DNA of 64,000 nt from positions 620,001-684,000 of the forward strand of contig NZ_JABETK010000002.1 in the NCBI RefSeq assembly GCF_013240295.1, in the 5' to 3' direction. This DNA comes from Neoaquamicrobium sediminum (GTDB lineage Bacteria > Pseudomonadota > Alphaproteobacteria > Rhizobiales > Rhizobiaceae). Position numbers and translations under genes: made by a program. Below are positions 54,227-64,000 of the stretch, piece after piece. The notes under the pieces are model-generated. The model was given only the letters and a program-made list of their open reading frames with translations, ran no database searches and had not been told where the DNA came from. How positions within the stretch are numbered: position 1 is the first letter of the stretch; every line of letters begins with the position of its first letter.

Positions 54227-55177
54227 CTATACGGTCGAGGGGCTGTTCGCCAGCAGCGGCGCTTCGGGGCGAACCACCGAAACCGGAGATCGCGGATGCA
54301 AAAGCAGCGCGAGCTGCAATATCGAAACCGGAATCGTCGCGACCACCATCACGCCAATGGCGGCTGGCGTCCATGCAAGGTCGGTCAACGGGGGCAGGTG
54401 AAAGAGCGCCATCGGGCCCAGATCGTCATCAATGCCGACGAACTGAAGCGCCACCATGTTGTTGCCCCAGTGTGCGCCGCTGGCCGCTGCGATCCGGCCC
54501 GTGCGGATGACGAGGATCATCATGGCGATCGCGAAGATGGCAATGGAAGCCACGATGCTCGCATTTTTCCAGAGCGGAAGGTCGTGTCGCCAGTGAATTG
54601 CGGCGAAGAGCAGGGTTGGCAGGCCAAACCAGATCCAGCTTGCCAAGCCTCGTGACGCCAGTATCTGCGGGAAATAGCCGCGAAAAACGGCTTCCTCCGC
54701 CGAGGCCTGAATCAGGATGATGGCGGCGAAGGGCAGGAAGAGCAGAAGCCAGCTCTCCAGGGCGATTTCCGCCCGCACGGGTATCGGCCCTATCGGCAAG
54801 GTGGCAAAACCCGCGGCAAGTGGGACGAAGAGGCCGACCAGAAGGCCGCACGTCAGGTCTCGCCGTCCGGCCCAGCCATCGTGCCCTACGACCGTGGCAA
54901 GGCGCCGACGATGGAAAAGTCTCAGGACGATCCACAGGCTGATCCACATCCAGCCGACTGAAAGGAGCGTTGCAGCAAGCCCCAGAGGCGTGGCCAATGC
55001 AGCGTCGAAGGCCTCCGGCGTCTGCCACACCTCGGACGGGGCTATCGCGACGAAGAACACAGCGCCGGCCAGCACGTAAAGCACCGCCAGTGTGACGAAC
55101 GCCAGGAAAAACCGCAGCCAGCTATTCGCGCCGTGGCGGGCAAGATCAACGTATCTTTCGAAGAAAACGGTTCGCAT
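54227..55177 (-). CDS. CPBP-family intramembrane metalloprotease
   Basis: A 316-residue membrane protein with about eight helices. The CPBP/Rce1 signature is intact: motif 1 ASAEEAVFRGYFPQ (glutamates and Arg), motif 2 FAAIHW, and motif 3 GAHWGNNM with the histidine. Such proteins cleave or modify membrane-bound peptides; the substrate is unknown. I take the ATG at 55177 (MRTVFFERYVDLARHGANSW). Divergent from gyrA. Confidence 0.87.
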   Translation of the reverse strand: MRTVFFERYVDLARHGANSWLRFFLAFVTLAVLYVLAGAVFFVAIAPSEVWQTPEAFDAALATPLGLAATLLSVGWMWISLWIVLRLFHRRRLATVVGHDGWAGRRDLTCGLLVGLFVPLAAGFATLPIGPIPVRAEIALESWLLLFLPFAAIILIQASAEEAVFRGYFPQILASRGLASWIWFGLPTLLFAAIHWRHDLPLWKNASIVASIAIFAIAMMILVIRTGRIAAASGAHWGNNMVALQFVGIDDDLGPMALFHLPPLTDLAWTPAAIGVMVVATIPVSILQLALLLHPRSPVSVVRPEAPLLANSPSTV

Positions 55178-55400
55178 CCCGATGCCTTTCCGAGGAATGT
55201 TGGCAACGCTAGCAGGGCGTACGCGCTGCATCCAGCGGTTGTGTTTGTGCCACGAATCGGCCGGCGGCGAGGCTGTCTTCAATGTCGATTTTTGCAGCGA
55301 TGCGGTTAATTACGCGATGCAGGATGACGCGGCAATTCGCTTCACCTCGTATCTAGTTGAAAATGCTTGATAAAACGGCTTTGGAAAACGGCGCTCCGCG

Positions 55401-55428
55401 TTGGAATCGTCGGCGCGCTTCCTATATA
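55401..55428 (+). promoter_or_regulatory. Predicted gyrA promoter
   Basis: TTGGAA (55401-55406), 16-base spacer, TATATA (55423-55428) and 37 bases to the gyrA start. The AT-rich -10 stands out in this GC-rich chromosome. Confidence 0.55.
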
Positions 55429-55464
55429 AGGGGACAGTGATTCCCAACATGATCGTGACTGCAA

Positions 55465-58272
55465 TTGACTGACCAGACCACGCCGCGCGGCCCGGGCGAA
55501 CTGCCCGAAGGTATCGAACCCATCTCCATCATCGAGGAGATGCAGCGCTCCTATCTCGATTATGCGATGAGCGTGATCGTGAGCCGCGCGTTGCCCGACG
55601 TGCGGGACGGCCTGAAGCCCGTCCATCGGCGCATTCTCTACGCCTCGCATGAGAGCGGCTATCACTGGAATCGCAAATATGTGAAGTCGGCGCGCCCCGT
55701 TGCCGACGTGATGGGTAAATACCACCCGCACGGCGACGCCTCGATCTATGACGCCCTGGTACGCATGGCGCAGGAATGGTCGATGCGCGTGCGGCTCATC
55801 GACGGTCAGGGCAATTTCGGCTCGATCGATGGCGATCCGCCGGCTGCGATGCGTTACACCGAGGCGCGCCTGACCAAGGTTGCCGAGGAGCTGCTGGAGG
55901 ATATCGACAAGGAAACCGTCGATTTCCAGGACACCTACGATTCATCGGGCAGCGAACCGAAGGTCTTGCCGGCGCGGTTCCCCAACCTGCTGGTCAACGG
56001 CTCCGGCGGCATCGCCGTCGGCATGGCGACCAACATTCCGCCCCACAACCTTTCCGAGCTTGTCGACGGTTGCGTCGCCCTGATCGAAAACCCGGCCATC
56101 GAGCTGCCAGAGCTCATGGAGATCATTCCCGGCCCCGATTTCCCGACCGGCGGCATCGTTTTGGGGCGTGCGGGCATCTACAACGCCTATTCGACCGGGC
56201 GCGGCTCCATCGTTATGCGCGGCCGCGTGCATGTCGAGGAAATCCGCAACGAGCGCGAGGCTATCGTCGTCACCGAGATTCCGTATCAGGTGAACAAGGC
56301 CTCGATGATCGAGAAGATGGCCGAACTGGTGCGCGACAAGCGCATCGAGGGCATCTCCGACATCCGCGACGAGAGCGACCGGCAGGGCTATCGCGTCGTC
56401 GTGGAGCTGAAGCGCGACGCCAATGCCGACGTGATCCTGAACCAGCTTTATCGCTATACGCCGCTGCAGACCTCGTTCGGCGCCAACATGGTGGCGCTGA
56501 ACGGCGGCAAGCCGGAAGTGATGACGCTGCTCGACATGCTGCGCGCGTTCGTGTCCTTCCGCGAGGAGGTGATCAGCCGGCGTACCAAGTATCTCCTGAA
56601 AAAGGCGCGCGAGCGGGCGCACGTGCTCGTTGGCCTGGCAATCGCGGTCGCCAATATCGACGAGGTGATCCGCCTGATACGGCATGCGCCGGATCCGCAG
56701 ACGGCGCGCGAGCAGTTGATGGAGCGGCGCTGGCCGGCGACCGACGTCGAGGCGCTGATCCTGCTGATCGACGATCCGCGCCATCGCATCAACGAGGACG
56801 GCACCTACAACCTGTCGGAAGAGCAGGCGCGCGCGATCCTCGAACTGCGCCTGCAGCGCCTGACCGCGCTCGGCCGCGACGAAATCGCCGACGAGCTGAA
56901 CACCATCGGCGCCGAGATTTCCGACTATCTGGACATCCTTTCGTCGCGCGCGCGTATCCAGCAGATCGTGAAGGACGAACTCATCTCGGTGCGCGACGAG
57001 TTCGGCACGCCGCGCCGCACGGAGCTGACCGACGGCGGCGCCGACATGGACGACGAGGACCTGATCCAGCGCGAGGACATGGTCGTCACCGTCACCCACG
57101 AGGGTTACATCAAGCGGGTGCCGCTCTCGATCTACCGGGCGCAGGCGCGGGGCGGCAAGGGCCGCTCGGGCATGTCGACCAAGGACGAGGATTTCGTCAC
57201 GCGGCTGTTCGTGGCCAACACGCACACGCCGATCCTGTTCTTCTCATCGCGCGGCATCGTCTACAAGGAAAAGGTCTGGCGCCTGCCGATCGGTACGCCG
57301 CAGTCGCGCGGCAAGTTCCTGCGCAACATGCTGCCGCTGGAAGAGGGCGACCGCATCACCGCGATCCTGCCGCTCCCGGACGAGGAGGAGTGGGGCAAGC
57401 TCGACGTGATGTTCGCCACCACGCGCGGCACGGTGCGCCGCAACAACCTGTCCGACTTCGCCGACGTGAAGCGCAACGGCAAGATCGCCATGAAGTTCGA
57501 CGAGGAGGGCGATGCGATCCTCGCCGTCGAGACCTGCACGGACAATGACGACGTACTGCTCACGGCCTCGAGCGGCCAGTGCATACGGTTCCCGGTGTCG
57601 GCCGTCCGCGTCTTTGCGGGGCGCTCCTCGCAGGGCGTCAGGGGTATTTCGATGGGGGCAGGCGACCGCGCCATCTCCATGACCATTCTCGAACATGTCG
57701 ATGCCTCGGCAGGCGAACGTTCCGCCTATCTCAAGCGCGCCGTGGCGGAACGCCGTGCGGCGCTAATTGGCGAAAACGGCGATGGGGAAGATGAGGTCGC
57801 GCTGACCAATGAAGAGATCGTCGAAGACGCCGACCTGAGCGAGGAGCGCTATGCGTTCCTCAAGGAACACGAGCAGTTCGTGCTGACCGTCACCGAATAC
57901 GGCTACGGCAAACGCTCATCGTCCTACGATTTCAGGGTGATCGGGCGTGGCGGCAAGGGTATTCGCGCAACGGATGTGTCCAAGGCCGCGGAAATCGGCA
58001 GCCTGATCGCGGCATTCCCCGTCGAGGACGGCGACCAGATCATGCTGGTGTCGGATGGAGGTCAGGTGATCCGCGTGCCGGTGCACAACATTCGTTTTGC
58101 GAGCCGCACCGCTAAGGGCGTGACGATCTTCAATACCGCGGAAGGCGAGAAGGTCGTGTCGGTCGAGAGGATCTCGGAACCGGAAGCCGAGGCTGAAAGC
58201 GCGCTGGCCGAAGCGGTAGAGGCGGAAGCGGACGGCGCACAGGGAACGCCGCCCGCTCCACTGGAGGAATAG
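55465..58272 (+). CDS. gyrA: DNA gyrase subunit A
   Basis: The 935-residue breakage-reunion subunit that introduces negative supercoils with GyrB. Catalytic Tyr131 lies in [10 protein letters not shown]; the quinolone region [19 protein letters not shown] has Ala92 at the position of E. coli Ser83 and Asp96 at Asp87. The GyrA box of the DNA-wrapping C-terminal domain reads [10 protein letters not shown] (about 553). The start is TTG at 55465 (MTDQTTPRG); no in-frame ATG is available, and an 8-codon ATG frame (55449-55472) overlaps it. The extended acidic tail ([18 protein letters not shown]) is usual in rhizobia. Confidence 0.96.
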   Translation: MTDQTTPRGPGELPEGIEPISIIEEMQRSYLDYAMSVIVSRALPDVRDGLKPVHRRILYASHESGYHWNRKYVKSARPVADVMGKYHPHGDASIYDALVRMAQEWSMRVRLIDGQGNFGSIDGDPPAAMRYTEARLTKVAEELLEDIDKETVDFQDTYDSSGSEPKVLPARFPNLLVNGSGGIAVGMATNIPPHNLSELVDGCVALIENPAIELPELMEIIPGPDFPTGGIVLGRAGIYNAYSTGRGSIVMRGRVHVEEIRNEREAIVVTEIPYQVNKASMIEKMAELVRDKRIEGISDIRDESDRQGYRVVVELKRDANADVILNQLYRYTPLQTSFGANMVALNGGKPEVMTLLDMLRAFVSFREEVISRRTKYLLKKARERAHVLVGLAIAVANIDEVIRLIRHAPDPQTAREQLMERRWPATDVEALILLIDDPRHRINEDGTYNLSEEQARAILELRLQRLTALGRDEIADELNTIGAEISDYLDILSSRARIQQIVKDELISVRDEFGTPRRTELTDGGADMDDEDLIQREDMVVTVTHEGYIKRVPLSIYRAQARGGKGRSGMSTKDEDFVTRLFVANTHTPILFFSSRGIVYKEKVWRLPIGTPQSRGKFLRNMLPLEEGDRITAILPLPDEEEWGKLDVMFATTRGTVRRNNLSDFADVKRNGKIAMKFDEEGDAILAVETCTDNDDVLLTASSGQCIRFPVSAVRVFAGRSSQGVRGISMGAGDRAISMTILEHVDASAGERSAYLKRAVAERRAALIGENGDGEDEVALTNEEIVEDADLSEERYAFLKEHEQFVLTVTEYGYGKRSSSYDFRVIGRGGKGIRATDVSKAAEIGSLIAAFPVEDGDQIMLVSDGGQVIRVPVHNIRFASRTAKGVTIFNTAEGEKVVSVERISEPEAEAESALAEAVEAEADGAQGTPPAPLEE

Positions 58273-58275
58273 GGA

Positions 58276-58407
58276 TCAGAAACGGTTACGAACGGTGCGA
58301 CGACGGGATTCGAGGCGCACAGTCTGCGCTTCGTTATGCAGTCCGAAGGCCGTTGCGATCAGCATGGCCAAGGTCATGGCGGCTGCGAGCATGAAGATCA
58401 TCATCAT
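58276..58407 (-). CDS. 43-residue single-span membrane protein
   Basis: A short frame missed by length cut-offs: MMMIFMLAAAMTLAMLIATAFG forms one hydrophobic helix, followed by a basic tail LHNEAQTVRLESRRRTVRNRF. AAGGAGA sits four bases before the ATG at 58407, an excellent ribosome site. It converges on gyrA with a 3-base gap. A LexA-like box is found about 100 bases upstream. In size and topology it recalls SOS-induced division inhibitors such as SidA of Caulobacter, but no residue-level similarity is claimed. Confidence 0.6.
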   Translation of the reverse strand: MMMIFMLAAAMTLAMLIATAFGLHNEAQTVRLESRRRTVRNRF

Positions 58408-58505
58408 CGTATCTCCTTCTTGCCTCAACAACGAGTGAAGCTCGAATTGGTTTCATTTCGGTGCCTTTCTTGAAGGATGACGTTTGAACCGAGCCTGATC
58501 CGACC

Positions 58506-58520
58506 GTTCATCTACCGTTC
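58506..58520. promoter_or_regulatory. Possible LexA (SOS) box between the small ORF and coaD
   Basis: GTTC-ATCTACC-GTTC, the complement-strand form of GAAC-N7-GAAC, in the divergent gap: 99 bases before the 43-residue ORF and 61 before coaD. By base composition one or two such exact matches are expected by chance in 64 kb, so this one is weaker than those at uvrA and ssb. Confidence 0.45.
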
Positions 58521-58580
58521 ATGAAAGCAACATGCGCCGCTCAATTGCCTTTGTCCGTTTCGACCGCTAGAAGCGCTGCC

Positions 58581-59081
58581 ATGACGACGCGCATCGCCTT
58601 CTACGCGGGCTCCTTCGATCCGCTGACCAACGGCCACCTGGACGTGCTGAAAGGCGCGCTCACCATCGCCGACGAGATCATCGTCGGCATTGGCGTGCAG
58701 GCCTCCAAGCAGCCTCTGTTCTCATTCGAAGAGCGCGTGACGCTTATCGAGGCATGGGCGAAGGAAGAGCTGGGCGAGGGCGCCTCGCGGCTGCGCATCG
58801 TCTCGTTTTCTGGCCTGCTGGTCGATGCGGCACGCAACGAGGGCGCGTCGATCCTGATCCGCGGCCTGCGCGACGGCACCGATCTCGACTACGAGATGCA
58901 GATGGCCGGCATGAACGAGACGATGGCCCCGGAACTGCAGACGATCTTTCTGCCCGCAAGCCCCTCCGTGCGCACCATTACCGCCACACTTGTCCGCCAG
59001 ATAGCGTCGATGGGCGGCGACATCAGGCCGTTCGTTCCGGCCGTGGTCGCGACCGCGCTGGATGCCAAGTTCAAATCCTGA
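58581..59081 (+). CDS. coaD: Phosphopantetheine adenylyltransferase
   Basis: The 166-residue enzyme makes dephospho-CoA from 4'-phosphopantetheine and ATP. Nucleotidyltransferase motif [11 protein letters not shown] with His19, substrate loop [21 protein letters not shown], and the second motif [21 protein letters not shown]. The frame is open to an ATG at 58521 but [15 protein letters not shown] is the family start. Confidence 0.96.
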   Translation: MTTRIAFYAGSFDPLTNGHLDVLKGALTIADEIIVGIGVQASKQPLFSFEERVTLIEAWAKEELGEGASRLRIVSFSGLLVDAARNEGASILIRGLRDGTDLDYEMQMAGMNETMAPELQTIFLPASPSVRTITATLVRQIASMGGDIRPFVPAVVATALDAKFKS

Positions 59082-59095
59082 AACAGGAGTCGTTC

Positions 59096-59673
59096 ATGCA
59101 ATTTCTGAGGGTCGCCTCGTCGCTGATCTTGCCGCCGGCGTGCTTGCCGGCTCCGCAGCCCTGGCTGCCGAGCCCGAGAACACGATGATCATCGAGCTCA
59201 AGGACGGCGAGGTGGTGATTGCGCTGCGCCCCGACCTTGCGCCTAAGCATGTCGAGCAGATCAAGGCGCTGGTGCGTGCCGGTGAATACAACAATGTCGC
59301 GTTCCACCGCGTCATCGAGGGCTTCATGGCGCAGACCGGCGATGTTCAGTACGGCGACATGGAGGATGGCTACAACAGCCAGCTCGCCGGCACCGGAGGC
59401 TCGTCCATGGGCAATATCCCGGCCGAGTTCTCTAATGAGGATTATACGCGCGGAACCGTCGGCATGGCGCGTGCGCAGAGCCCCGACTCCGCCAATTCGC
59501 AGTTCTTCATCATGTTCGCCCCGGCTCCCTCGCTCAACGGCGGCTACACGATCGTCGGCAATGTCGAGAGCGGCATGGAATTCGTCGACAACATCAAGCG
59601 CGGCAACGCGGCCCAGAATGGTGTCGTGACCGACCCCGACCGTATGGTTTCGGTTCGCATCGCGGCCGACTAG
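59096..59673 (+). CDS. Exported cyclophilin-type peptidyl-prolyl isomerase, with a frameshift
   Basis: A periplasmic prolyl isomerase of about 192 residues after repair. The signal peptide begins MQFLRVASSLIL at 59096; the frame then slips near 59129-59132, and inserting one G gives ...AAGVLAGSAALAAEPENT. The catalytic core has [41 protein letters not shown] and NGGYTIVGNVESGM. Fifteen bases after coaD. Confidence 0.87.
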
Positions 59674-59678
59674 TTTGA

Positions 59679-59794
59679 TTCGGGTGAGAGCGGCCTGCAA
59701 ATGGCGGCTTTCTGCGCTTCCGTTGCTCATGTACCTTAAGTACGCTCCGCTCCGGTTCTCGAAATCCACCATTTTCGACTCGCCCTGACCCGAA
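59679..59794. repeat. Long imperfect inverted repeat between two cyclophilin genes
   Basis: Outer arms TTCGGGTGAGAGCG (59679-59692) and CGCCCTGACCCGAA (59781-59794), then inner AAATGGCGG-CTTTC against GAAAT-CCACCATTT, with TTGCTCATGTACCTTAAGTACGCTCC in the centre (in two parts). Sequences with this centre are familiar rhizobial intergenic repeats. It fills the 163-base gap. Confidence 0.65.
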
Positions 59795-59836
59795 CCAGGT
59801 GGGCGCAAAGCTAGAGAAGATCAGGAAGGAAGCCAG

Positions 59837-60310
59837 ATGGCCGAGATCAAGGACCCCGAAAACACGATCGTCATGGAAACCACGAAGGGCAAGGTGGTGA
59901 TCGAGCTGCTGCCCGATCTGGCGCCGAACCATGTTGCGCGCATCAAGGAACTGGCGCGCGAGAACTTCTATGACGGCATCGTGTTCCACCGTGTCATCGA
60001 CGGCTTCATGGCGCAGACCGGCGACCCGACGGGCACCGGCATGGGCGGGTCGGACAAGCCGGACCTCAAGGCGGAATTTTCCAACATGAGCCACGTGCGC
60101 GGCACGTGCTCGATGGCGCGTTCGCAGAACCCGAATTCAGCCAACTCCCAGTTCTTCATCTGCTTTGACGACGCCCCGTGGCTGAACAAGCAGTATTCGG
60201 TGTGGGGTCAGGTGATCGAAGGCATGGATGCGATCGACCAGATCAAGAAGGGCGAGCCCGTTCGCGACCCTGACTCGATCGTCACCATGCGCGTCGCAGC
60301 CGACGCCTGA
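59837..60310 (+). CDS. Cytosolic cyclophilin-type peptidyl-prolyl isomerase
   Basis: A 157-residue paralogue of the preceding isomerase without signal peptide, so cytoplasmic. Core: [41 protein letters not shown] and [20 protein letters not shown]. Tandem exported and cytosolic cyclophilins upstream of queA are a standard rhizobial order. Confidence 0.95.
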   Translation: MAEIKDPENTIVMETTKGKVVIELLPDLAPNHVARIKELARENFYDGIVFHRVIDGFMAQTGDPTGTGMGGSDKPDLKAEFSNMSHVRGTCSMARSQNPNSANSQFFICFDDAPWLNKQYSVWGQVIEGMDAIDQIKKGEPVRDPDSIVTMRVAADA

Positions 60311-60339
60311 TTGATCGACGCGACACGACGGAGAGCGCC

Positions 60340-61419
60340 GTGCGCGTCGACCTTTTCGATTTCGAGCTGCCGGATGAGCGCATCGCGCTGCGTCCGGCCG
60401 AGCCGCGCGATGCGGCAAAGCTTCTGATCGTGCGACCCGGCCAACCGCCGGAGGATCGCATCGTGAGCGAGCTGCCCGGCCTGTTGCGGGCGGGCGACGC
60501 CCTTGTCTTCAACGATACCAAGGTCATACCGGCTCAGTTGACCGGCCTGCGCCGGCGCGACGAAGCGGTCGCGCAGATCGACGCCACCTTGCATATGCGG
60601 GTGGACGAAAGCCGCTGGAAGGCGTTTGCGCGCCCTGCCAAGCGTCTTGTCGTGGGCGATCGCATCCGCTTCGGCCATCAGAACAATCTCTGCCTGCTCG
60701 GCTCGCTCGACGCGACGGTTGCGGAAAAGGGCGAGGCCGGCGAGGTCACGCTCGAATTCGATCTGATTGGCCCGGCGCTGGACGACGCCTTGCGTGAGGT
60801 CGGCCATATCCCGCTGCCGCCCTATATCGCGGGCAAGCGCGCCGAGGACGAGCGCGACCGCACCGACTACCAGACGATCTATGCCCGCGAGGAAGGCGCG
60901 GTCGCAGCACCGACGGCGGGACTGCATTTCACGCCAGGCCTTTTCGAAGCGCTGGAGCAGGCCGGCATAGAACGCCATTTCGTGACGTTGCATGTCGGCG
61001 CGGGGACGTTCCTGCCGGTCAAGGCCGACGACACCGACGACCACCGCATGCATGCCGAGATTGGCGAGGTGAGCGCGGAGACGGCAGCGGCGCTCAATGC
61101 CGTGCGAGCCAGCGGAGGCCGGATCGTCGCCGTTGGAACCACATCCCTGCGCCTGCTGGAGAGCGCTGCGACCGATAACGAACCGTTTCGGCAATGGCGC
61201 GACGCTACCGAGATATTCATCACGCCCGGCTATCGCTTCCGCACAGCCGACATCCTGATGACCAATTTCCACCTGCCGCGCTCGACGCTGTTCATGCTGG
61301 TTTCGGCCTTCAGCGGGCTGGGGACGATGCACGCGGCCTATGCCCACGCCATCGCGCAGAATTACCGGTTCTACTCCTACGGCGATACGAGCCTGCTTTT
61401 CAGGGAAGAACAGGAATGA
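60340..61419 (+). CDS. queA: S-adenosylmethionine:tRNA ribosyltransferase-isomerase
   Basis: The 359-residue enzyme transfers and rearranges the ribose of SAM onto 7-aminomethyl-deazaguanine in tRNA to give epoxyqueuosine. Starts with GTG at 60340 ([17 protein letters not shown]). Family blocks: [49 protein letters not shown] (in parts), [20 protein letters not shown] and [17 protein letters not shown]. Acts in sequence after Tgt, whose gene follows. Confidence 0.96.
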   Translation: MRVDLFDFELPDERIALRPAEPRDAAKLLIVRPGQPPEDRIVSELPGLLRAGDALVFNDTKVIPAQLTGLRRRDEAVAQIDATLHMRVDESRWKAFARPAKRLVVGDRIRFGHQNNLCLLGSLDATVAEKGEAGEVTLEFDLIGPALDDALREVGHIPLPPYIAGKRAEDERDRTDYQTIYAREEGAVAAPTAGLHFTPGLFEALEQAGIERHFVTLHVGAGTFLPVKADDTDDHRMHAEIGEVSAETAAALNAVRASGGRIVAVGTTSLRLLESAATDNEPFRQWRDATEIFITPGYRFRTADILMTNFHLPRSTLFMLVSAFSGLGTMHAAYAHAIAQNYRFYSYGDTSLLFREEQE

Positions 61420-61444
61420 TTGCGCAGATTGGCGCCCTACGTTG

Positions 61445-61593
61445 CCCCCTCTGTCCTGCCGGACATCTCCCCCACGAGGGGGAGATCGGCAGCTCCGGGC
61501 TCAACGCTCTTTCTGCAACGCGGGCGATTGGCGAAAGCCGTGCGGCCGGCTGATCTCCCCTAGTGGGGGAGATGTCCGGCAGGACAGAGGGGG
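61445..61593. repeat. Inverted repeat between queA and tgt
   Basis: Arms of about 46 bases (61445-61490 and 61548-61593) beginning CCCCCTCTGTCCTGCCGGAC and carrying an inner CTCCCCC/GGGGGAG palindrome; a few mismatches and a 57-base centre. Known to me as a frequent intergenic element of Mesorhizobium-type genomes. Confidence 0.85.
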
Positions 61594-61628
61594 CGCTGTC
61601 CCGCCGGGCAATACAGAACGGGGTGGGC

Positions 61629-62762
61629 ATGACCGCGACCGGTTTCAATTTCCGCCTTCTTGCAACCGACGGCACGGCGCGGCGCGGTGAGGTGACCATG
61701 CCGCGCGGGACGATCCGCACGCCGGCCTTCATGCCGGTCGGCACTGGCGGCACGGTCAAGGCCATGTATATGGACCAGGTGAGGGGCGTGGGGGCCGACA
61801 TCATTCTCGGCAACACCTATCACCTGATGTTGCGGCCCGGCGCCGAACGGGTGGCGCGACTGGGCGGTCTGCACGAGTTCGCGCGCTGGCCCTGGCCGAT
61901 CCTGACCGATTCTGGCGGGTTTCAGGTCATGTCTCTGTCGAAGCTGCGCAAGCTGAACGAGACCGGTGTAACGTTCCGCTCGCATATCGATGGAGCGCCT
62001 TACGAGCTGACGCCGGAACGCTCCATCGAGATACAGGGGCTGCTCGATTCCGACATCCAGATGCAGCTCGACGAATGCGTGGCGCTTCCGGCTTCCGAAA
62101 AGGAGATCGAGCGCGGCATGGAACTGTCGCTGCGCTGGGCCGAGCGATGCAAGACCGCCTTCGGTGACCAGCCGGCGCGGGCGATGTTCGGGATCGTGCA
62201 GGGCGGCGACGTGCCGGCTTTGCGCGAACGCTCCGGGCTCGCACTCAAGGCAATGGACCTGAAGGGGTATGCGGTCGGCGGGCTCGCGGTGGGGGAGCCG
62301 CAGGAGGTGATGCTCGACATGCTTGGCGTGACGTGCCCGCTGCTGCCGGCCGACAAGCCACGCTACCTGATGGGCGTCGGCACACCCGACGACATCCTCA
62401 AGTCGGTTGCGCGGGGCATCGACATGTTCGACTGCGTGATGCCGACGCGCGCCGGCCGCCACGGCCTCGCCTATACGAGGCGGGGCAAGGTGAACCTGCG
62501 CAATGCGCGCCACGCTGACGATCCGCGACCGCTCGACGAGGAAAGCGATTGCCCGGCAGCGCGGGATTATTCGCGCGCGTACCTGCACCATCTGGTGAAA
62601 TCTGGCGAGGCGCTCGGCGCAATGCTTCTGACGTGGAACAACCTTGCCTATTACCAGCGCCTGATGGCCGACATTCGCGCGGCGATCGAGGCCGGCGCCT
62701 TCGCGGACCGCGCTGCCGACATCTCCGAAGGCTGGGCCAAGGGCGACCTGCCGGCGCTCTAG
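61629..62762 (+). CDS. tgt: tRNA-guanine transglycosylase
   Basis: The 377-residue enzyme swaps the wobble guanine of GUN anticodons for preQ1. [15 protein letters not shown] is the substrate-binding loop with the general base, [12 protein letters not shown] and [17 protein letters not shown] contain the specificity glycines and the nucleophilic aspartate. I use the ATG at 61629; the frame is open upstream through the repeat. Next to queA, so the two form the queuosine locus. Confidence 0.95.
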   Translation: MTATGFNFRLLATDGTARRGEVTMPRGTIRTPAFMPVGTGGTVKAMYMDQVRGVGADIILGNTYHLMLRPGAERVARLGGLHEFARWPWPILTDSGGFQVMSLSKLRKLNETGVTFRSHIDGAPYELTPERSIEIQGLLDSDIQMQLDECVALPASEKEIERGMELSLRWAERCKTAFGDQPARAMFGIVQGGDVPALRERSGLALKAMDLKGYAVGGLAVGEPQEVMLDMLGVTCPLLPADKPRYLMGVGTPDDILKSVARGIDMFDCVMPTRAGRHGLAYTRRGKVNLRNARHADDPRPLDEESDCPAARDYSRAYLHHLVKSGEALGAMLLTWNNLAYYQRLMADIRAAIEAGAFADRAADISEGWAKGDLPAL

Positions 62763-62769
62763 AAACGGT

Positions 62770-63192
62770 TCAGGTGCTCGGCAGGTTTGCCGCGCGCAGG
62801 CTGACTGAGACGATCCGGTAGATGCCGTCGTCCTGCAGATCCAGCACGTAAAGCGCCTCGTAATCCTTGCCGTCAGGGCCAAGCACGAAAACGCTCTGCG
62901 TGACGCGCCCCGGCGCCACCGCCTCGAACTTGCCAAACGCATAGTTGCGCGGCCGATGCACCGGAGCGTAGCCGTTGCGCACCATAGCCATGAAGCCGCC
63001 CGGGGTCGGGTACATCTGCCTGATATTGGGTGCGGCATAGGAATAGGCGGCCTGATCGTCGCCGCCGAGGAATGCCTTCAACTGCCCCTCGATCGTCTGC
63101 TGCGCCGCCTTGGCGGCGTCGTCGGCCAGTGCGACCGGTACCCAGCCGACCGCTAGCACCAAGACGAGACAAAGACGATGTATCGTGTTCAT
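62770..63192 (-). CDS. Exported DUF4864 protein
   Basis: A 140-residue secreted protein: signal peptide to about residue 23 (LVLVLAVGWVPVALA), then a cystatin/NTF2-like core with QTIEGQLKAFLGGDDQAAYSYAAPNIRQMYP (in parts) and YEALYVLDLQDDGIYRIVSVSLR. The ATG at 63192 follows GGAGGAGG closely. Convergent with tgt. Function unknown. The 235 bases toward the next gene show nothing recognised. Confidence 0.8.
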   Translation of the reverse strand: MNTIHRLCLVLVLAVGWVPVALADDAAKAAQQTIEGQLKAFLGGDDQAAYSYAAPNIRQMYPTPGGFMAMVRNGYAPVHRPRNYAFGKFEAVAPGRVTQSVFVLGPDGKDYEALYVLDLQDDGIYRIVSVSLRAANLPST

Positions 63193-63427
63193 GACCTCCT
63201 CCATTGTTGTCGGCAGCCTGAATCCGACCGCCTCTGGAAGATACGCAGTCAAAGCTTCGACGGTTTCATGCCCGCGCGCAATAGCGGCTGCACGGCACAT
63301 CGGCAGTTGGCTGTGACGACTGCCGGTTTGTTGGGCATCGGCCCAAATCGGTGCCGACGTCACGATCAAATGACGGTTTCCCCTTGATTTTACGCTCGCG
63401 GCTCTTTGTTATGGAGGGCAGAGGAGT

Positions 63428-64000
63428 ATGCGCTTGGTTGCATTCGATGAAATGCGCCCGCACGGAGGCGGGCTGAGACAACCCTACGCTGGCTATGACG
63501 GCTGGCTGCAAACGCAAGACCCCGCCCGCCTAACCGAGAAGATGCAGGATGCCGAGCGTGTCTTCAGGCGCACCGGCATCACCTTTGCCGTGTACGGCCA
63601 GGAGGAGGCAGCCGAACGCCTCATTCCCTTCGACATCGTGCCTCGCATCATTTCGGGCGCGGAGTGGCGCCGGCTCACGCAGGGTATCGAGCAGCGCGTT
63701 CAGGCGCTGAACGCGTTTCTCGACGACATCTATCATCGCCAGGAGATACTGCGCGCAGGCCGGATCCCGCGCGAGCTGATTTCGGCGAACGAGGCGTTCC
63801 TGCCCGAGATGATCGGGGTGCGGCCGCCAGCAGGCGTCTATACCCACATCATCGGCGTCGACATCGTGCGCACCGGCGAAAACGAGTTCTTCGTGCTGGA
63901 AGACAATGCGCGCACGCCCTCCGGCGTCTCCTACATGATCGAGAACCGGGAGACGATGATGCAGCTCTTTCCGGAGCTGTTCCAGACGGTGAAGGTGCGG
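63428..64000 (+). CDS. Circularly permuted ATP-grasp type 2 protein, 5' part
   Basis: 191 codons of a protein that runs off the right edge. MRLVAFDEMRPHGGGLRQPY, RRTGITFAVYGQEEAAERLIPFD, RLTQGIEQRVQALNAFLDDIYH (in parts), YTHIIGVDIVRTG and FFVLEDNARTPSGVSYMIENR are signatures of the DUF404/DUF407 family. In rhizobia the next genes usually encode an alpha-E domain protein and a transglutaminase-like protease, probably a peptide-ligation system. The start follows GGAG. Confidence 0.88.
   Translation, partial: MRLVAFDEMRPHGGGLRQPYAGYDGWLQTQDPARLTEKMQDAERVFRRTGITFAVYGQEEAAERLIPFDIVPRIISGAEWRRLTQGIEQRVQALNAFLDDIYHRQEILRAGRIPRELISANEAFLPEMIGVRPPAGVYTHIIGVDIVRTGENEFFVLEDNARTPSGVSYMIENRETMMQLFPELFQTVKVR

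Overview
The window looks like a chromosomal segment of a Rhizobiales alphaproteobacterium, most like the Mesorhizobium / Nitratireductor / Aquamicrobium group (Phyllobacteriaceae). The grounds are high GC, protein sequences close to those rhizobia, an ATP12-type F1 assembly factor, Ala instead of Ser at the quinolone-determining position of GyrA, LexA boxes of the direct-repeat type GAAC-N7-GAAC, and several intergenic palindromes of the kind scattered through these genomes. The assignment is from recognition only; no search was run.

Layout. 1-27.2 kb: the end of rpoB, rpoC, an inserted LuxR-type regulator and a small divergent hypothetical gene, then one long translation block (rpsL-rpsG-fusA-tuf, S10, spc and alpha operons, with secY and adk inside), 26 ribosomal protein genes ending with rplQ and a strong terminator. 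27.2-34.1 kb: ankyrin protein, DegP protease, rarA, crcB, rluC, an EamA transporter and an ATP12 chaperone gene, all on the plus strand. 34.1-41.9 kb: a sodium:solute symporter with its DUF4212 partner, nitrogen control glnB-glnA, NAD(P)HX repair, DUF72. 42.1-46.9 kb: accessory region with a proline-rich hypothetical gene carrying a palindromic repeat in its reading frame, and a 3.8 kb gene that encodes an Mrr-like nuclease domain, a STAND NTPase and a long helical C-terminus; this is the best candidate for a poorly described (antiviral-type) system. 47.1-52.0 kb: uvrA and ssb, divergent, each with a LexA box, plus a GyrI-like gene directly behind ssb and a possible small RNA between them. 52.4-64 kb: DUF4168 protein, P-loop kinase, MarC, CPBP protease, gyrA, a previously unlisted 43-residue membrane ORF near a third LexA-like box, coaD, two cyclophilins, queA-tgt (queuosine), DUF4864 and the start of a circularly permuted ATP-grasp gene.

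Quality warning. Nine otherwise normal genes (rpoB, fusA, rplB, rluC, DUF72, uvrA, the GyrI-like gene, the DUF4168 gene, the exported cyclophilin) each contain one single-base loss, nearly all in a run of G, C or A. Because several are essential, these are most easily read as sequencing or assembly errors, and I annotate each as one gene spanning the break. The STAND gene has four such breaks, two of them apparent insertions, so there true decay cannot be excluded. No tRNA, rRNA, CRISPR array, insertion sequence or prophage gene was recognised.
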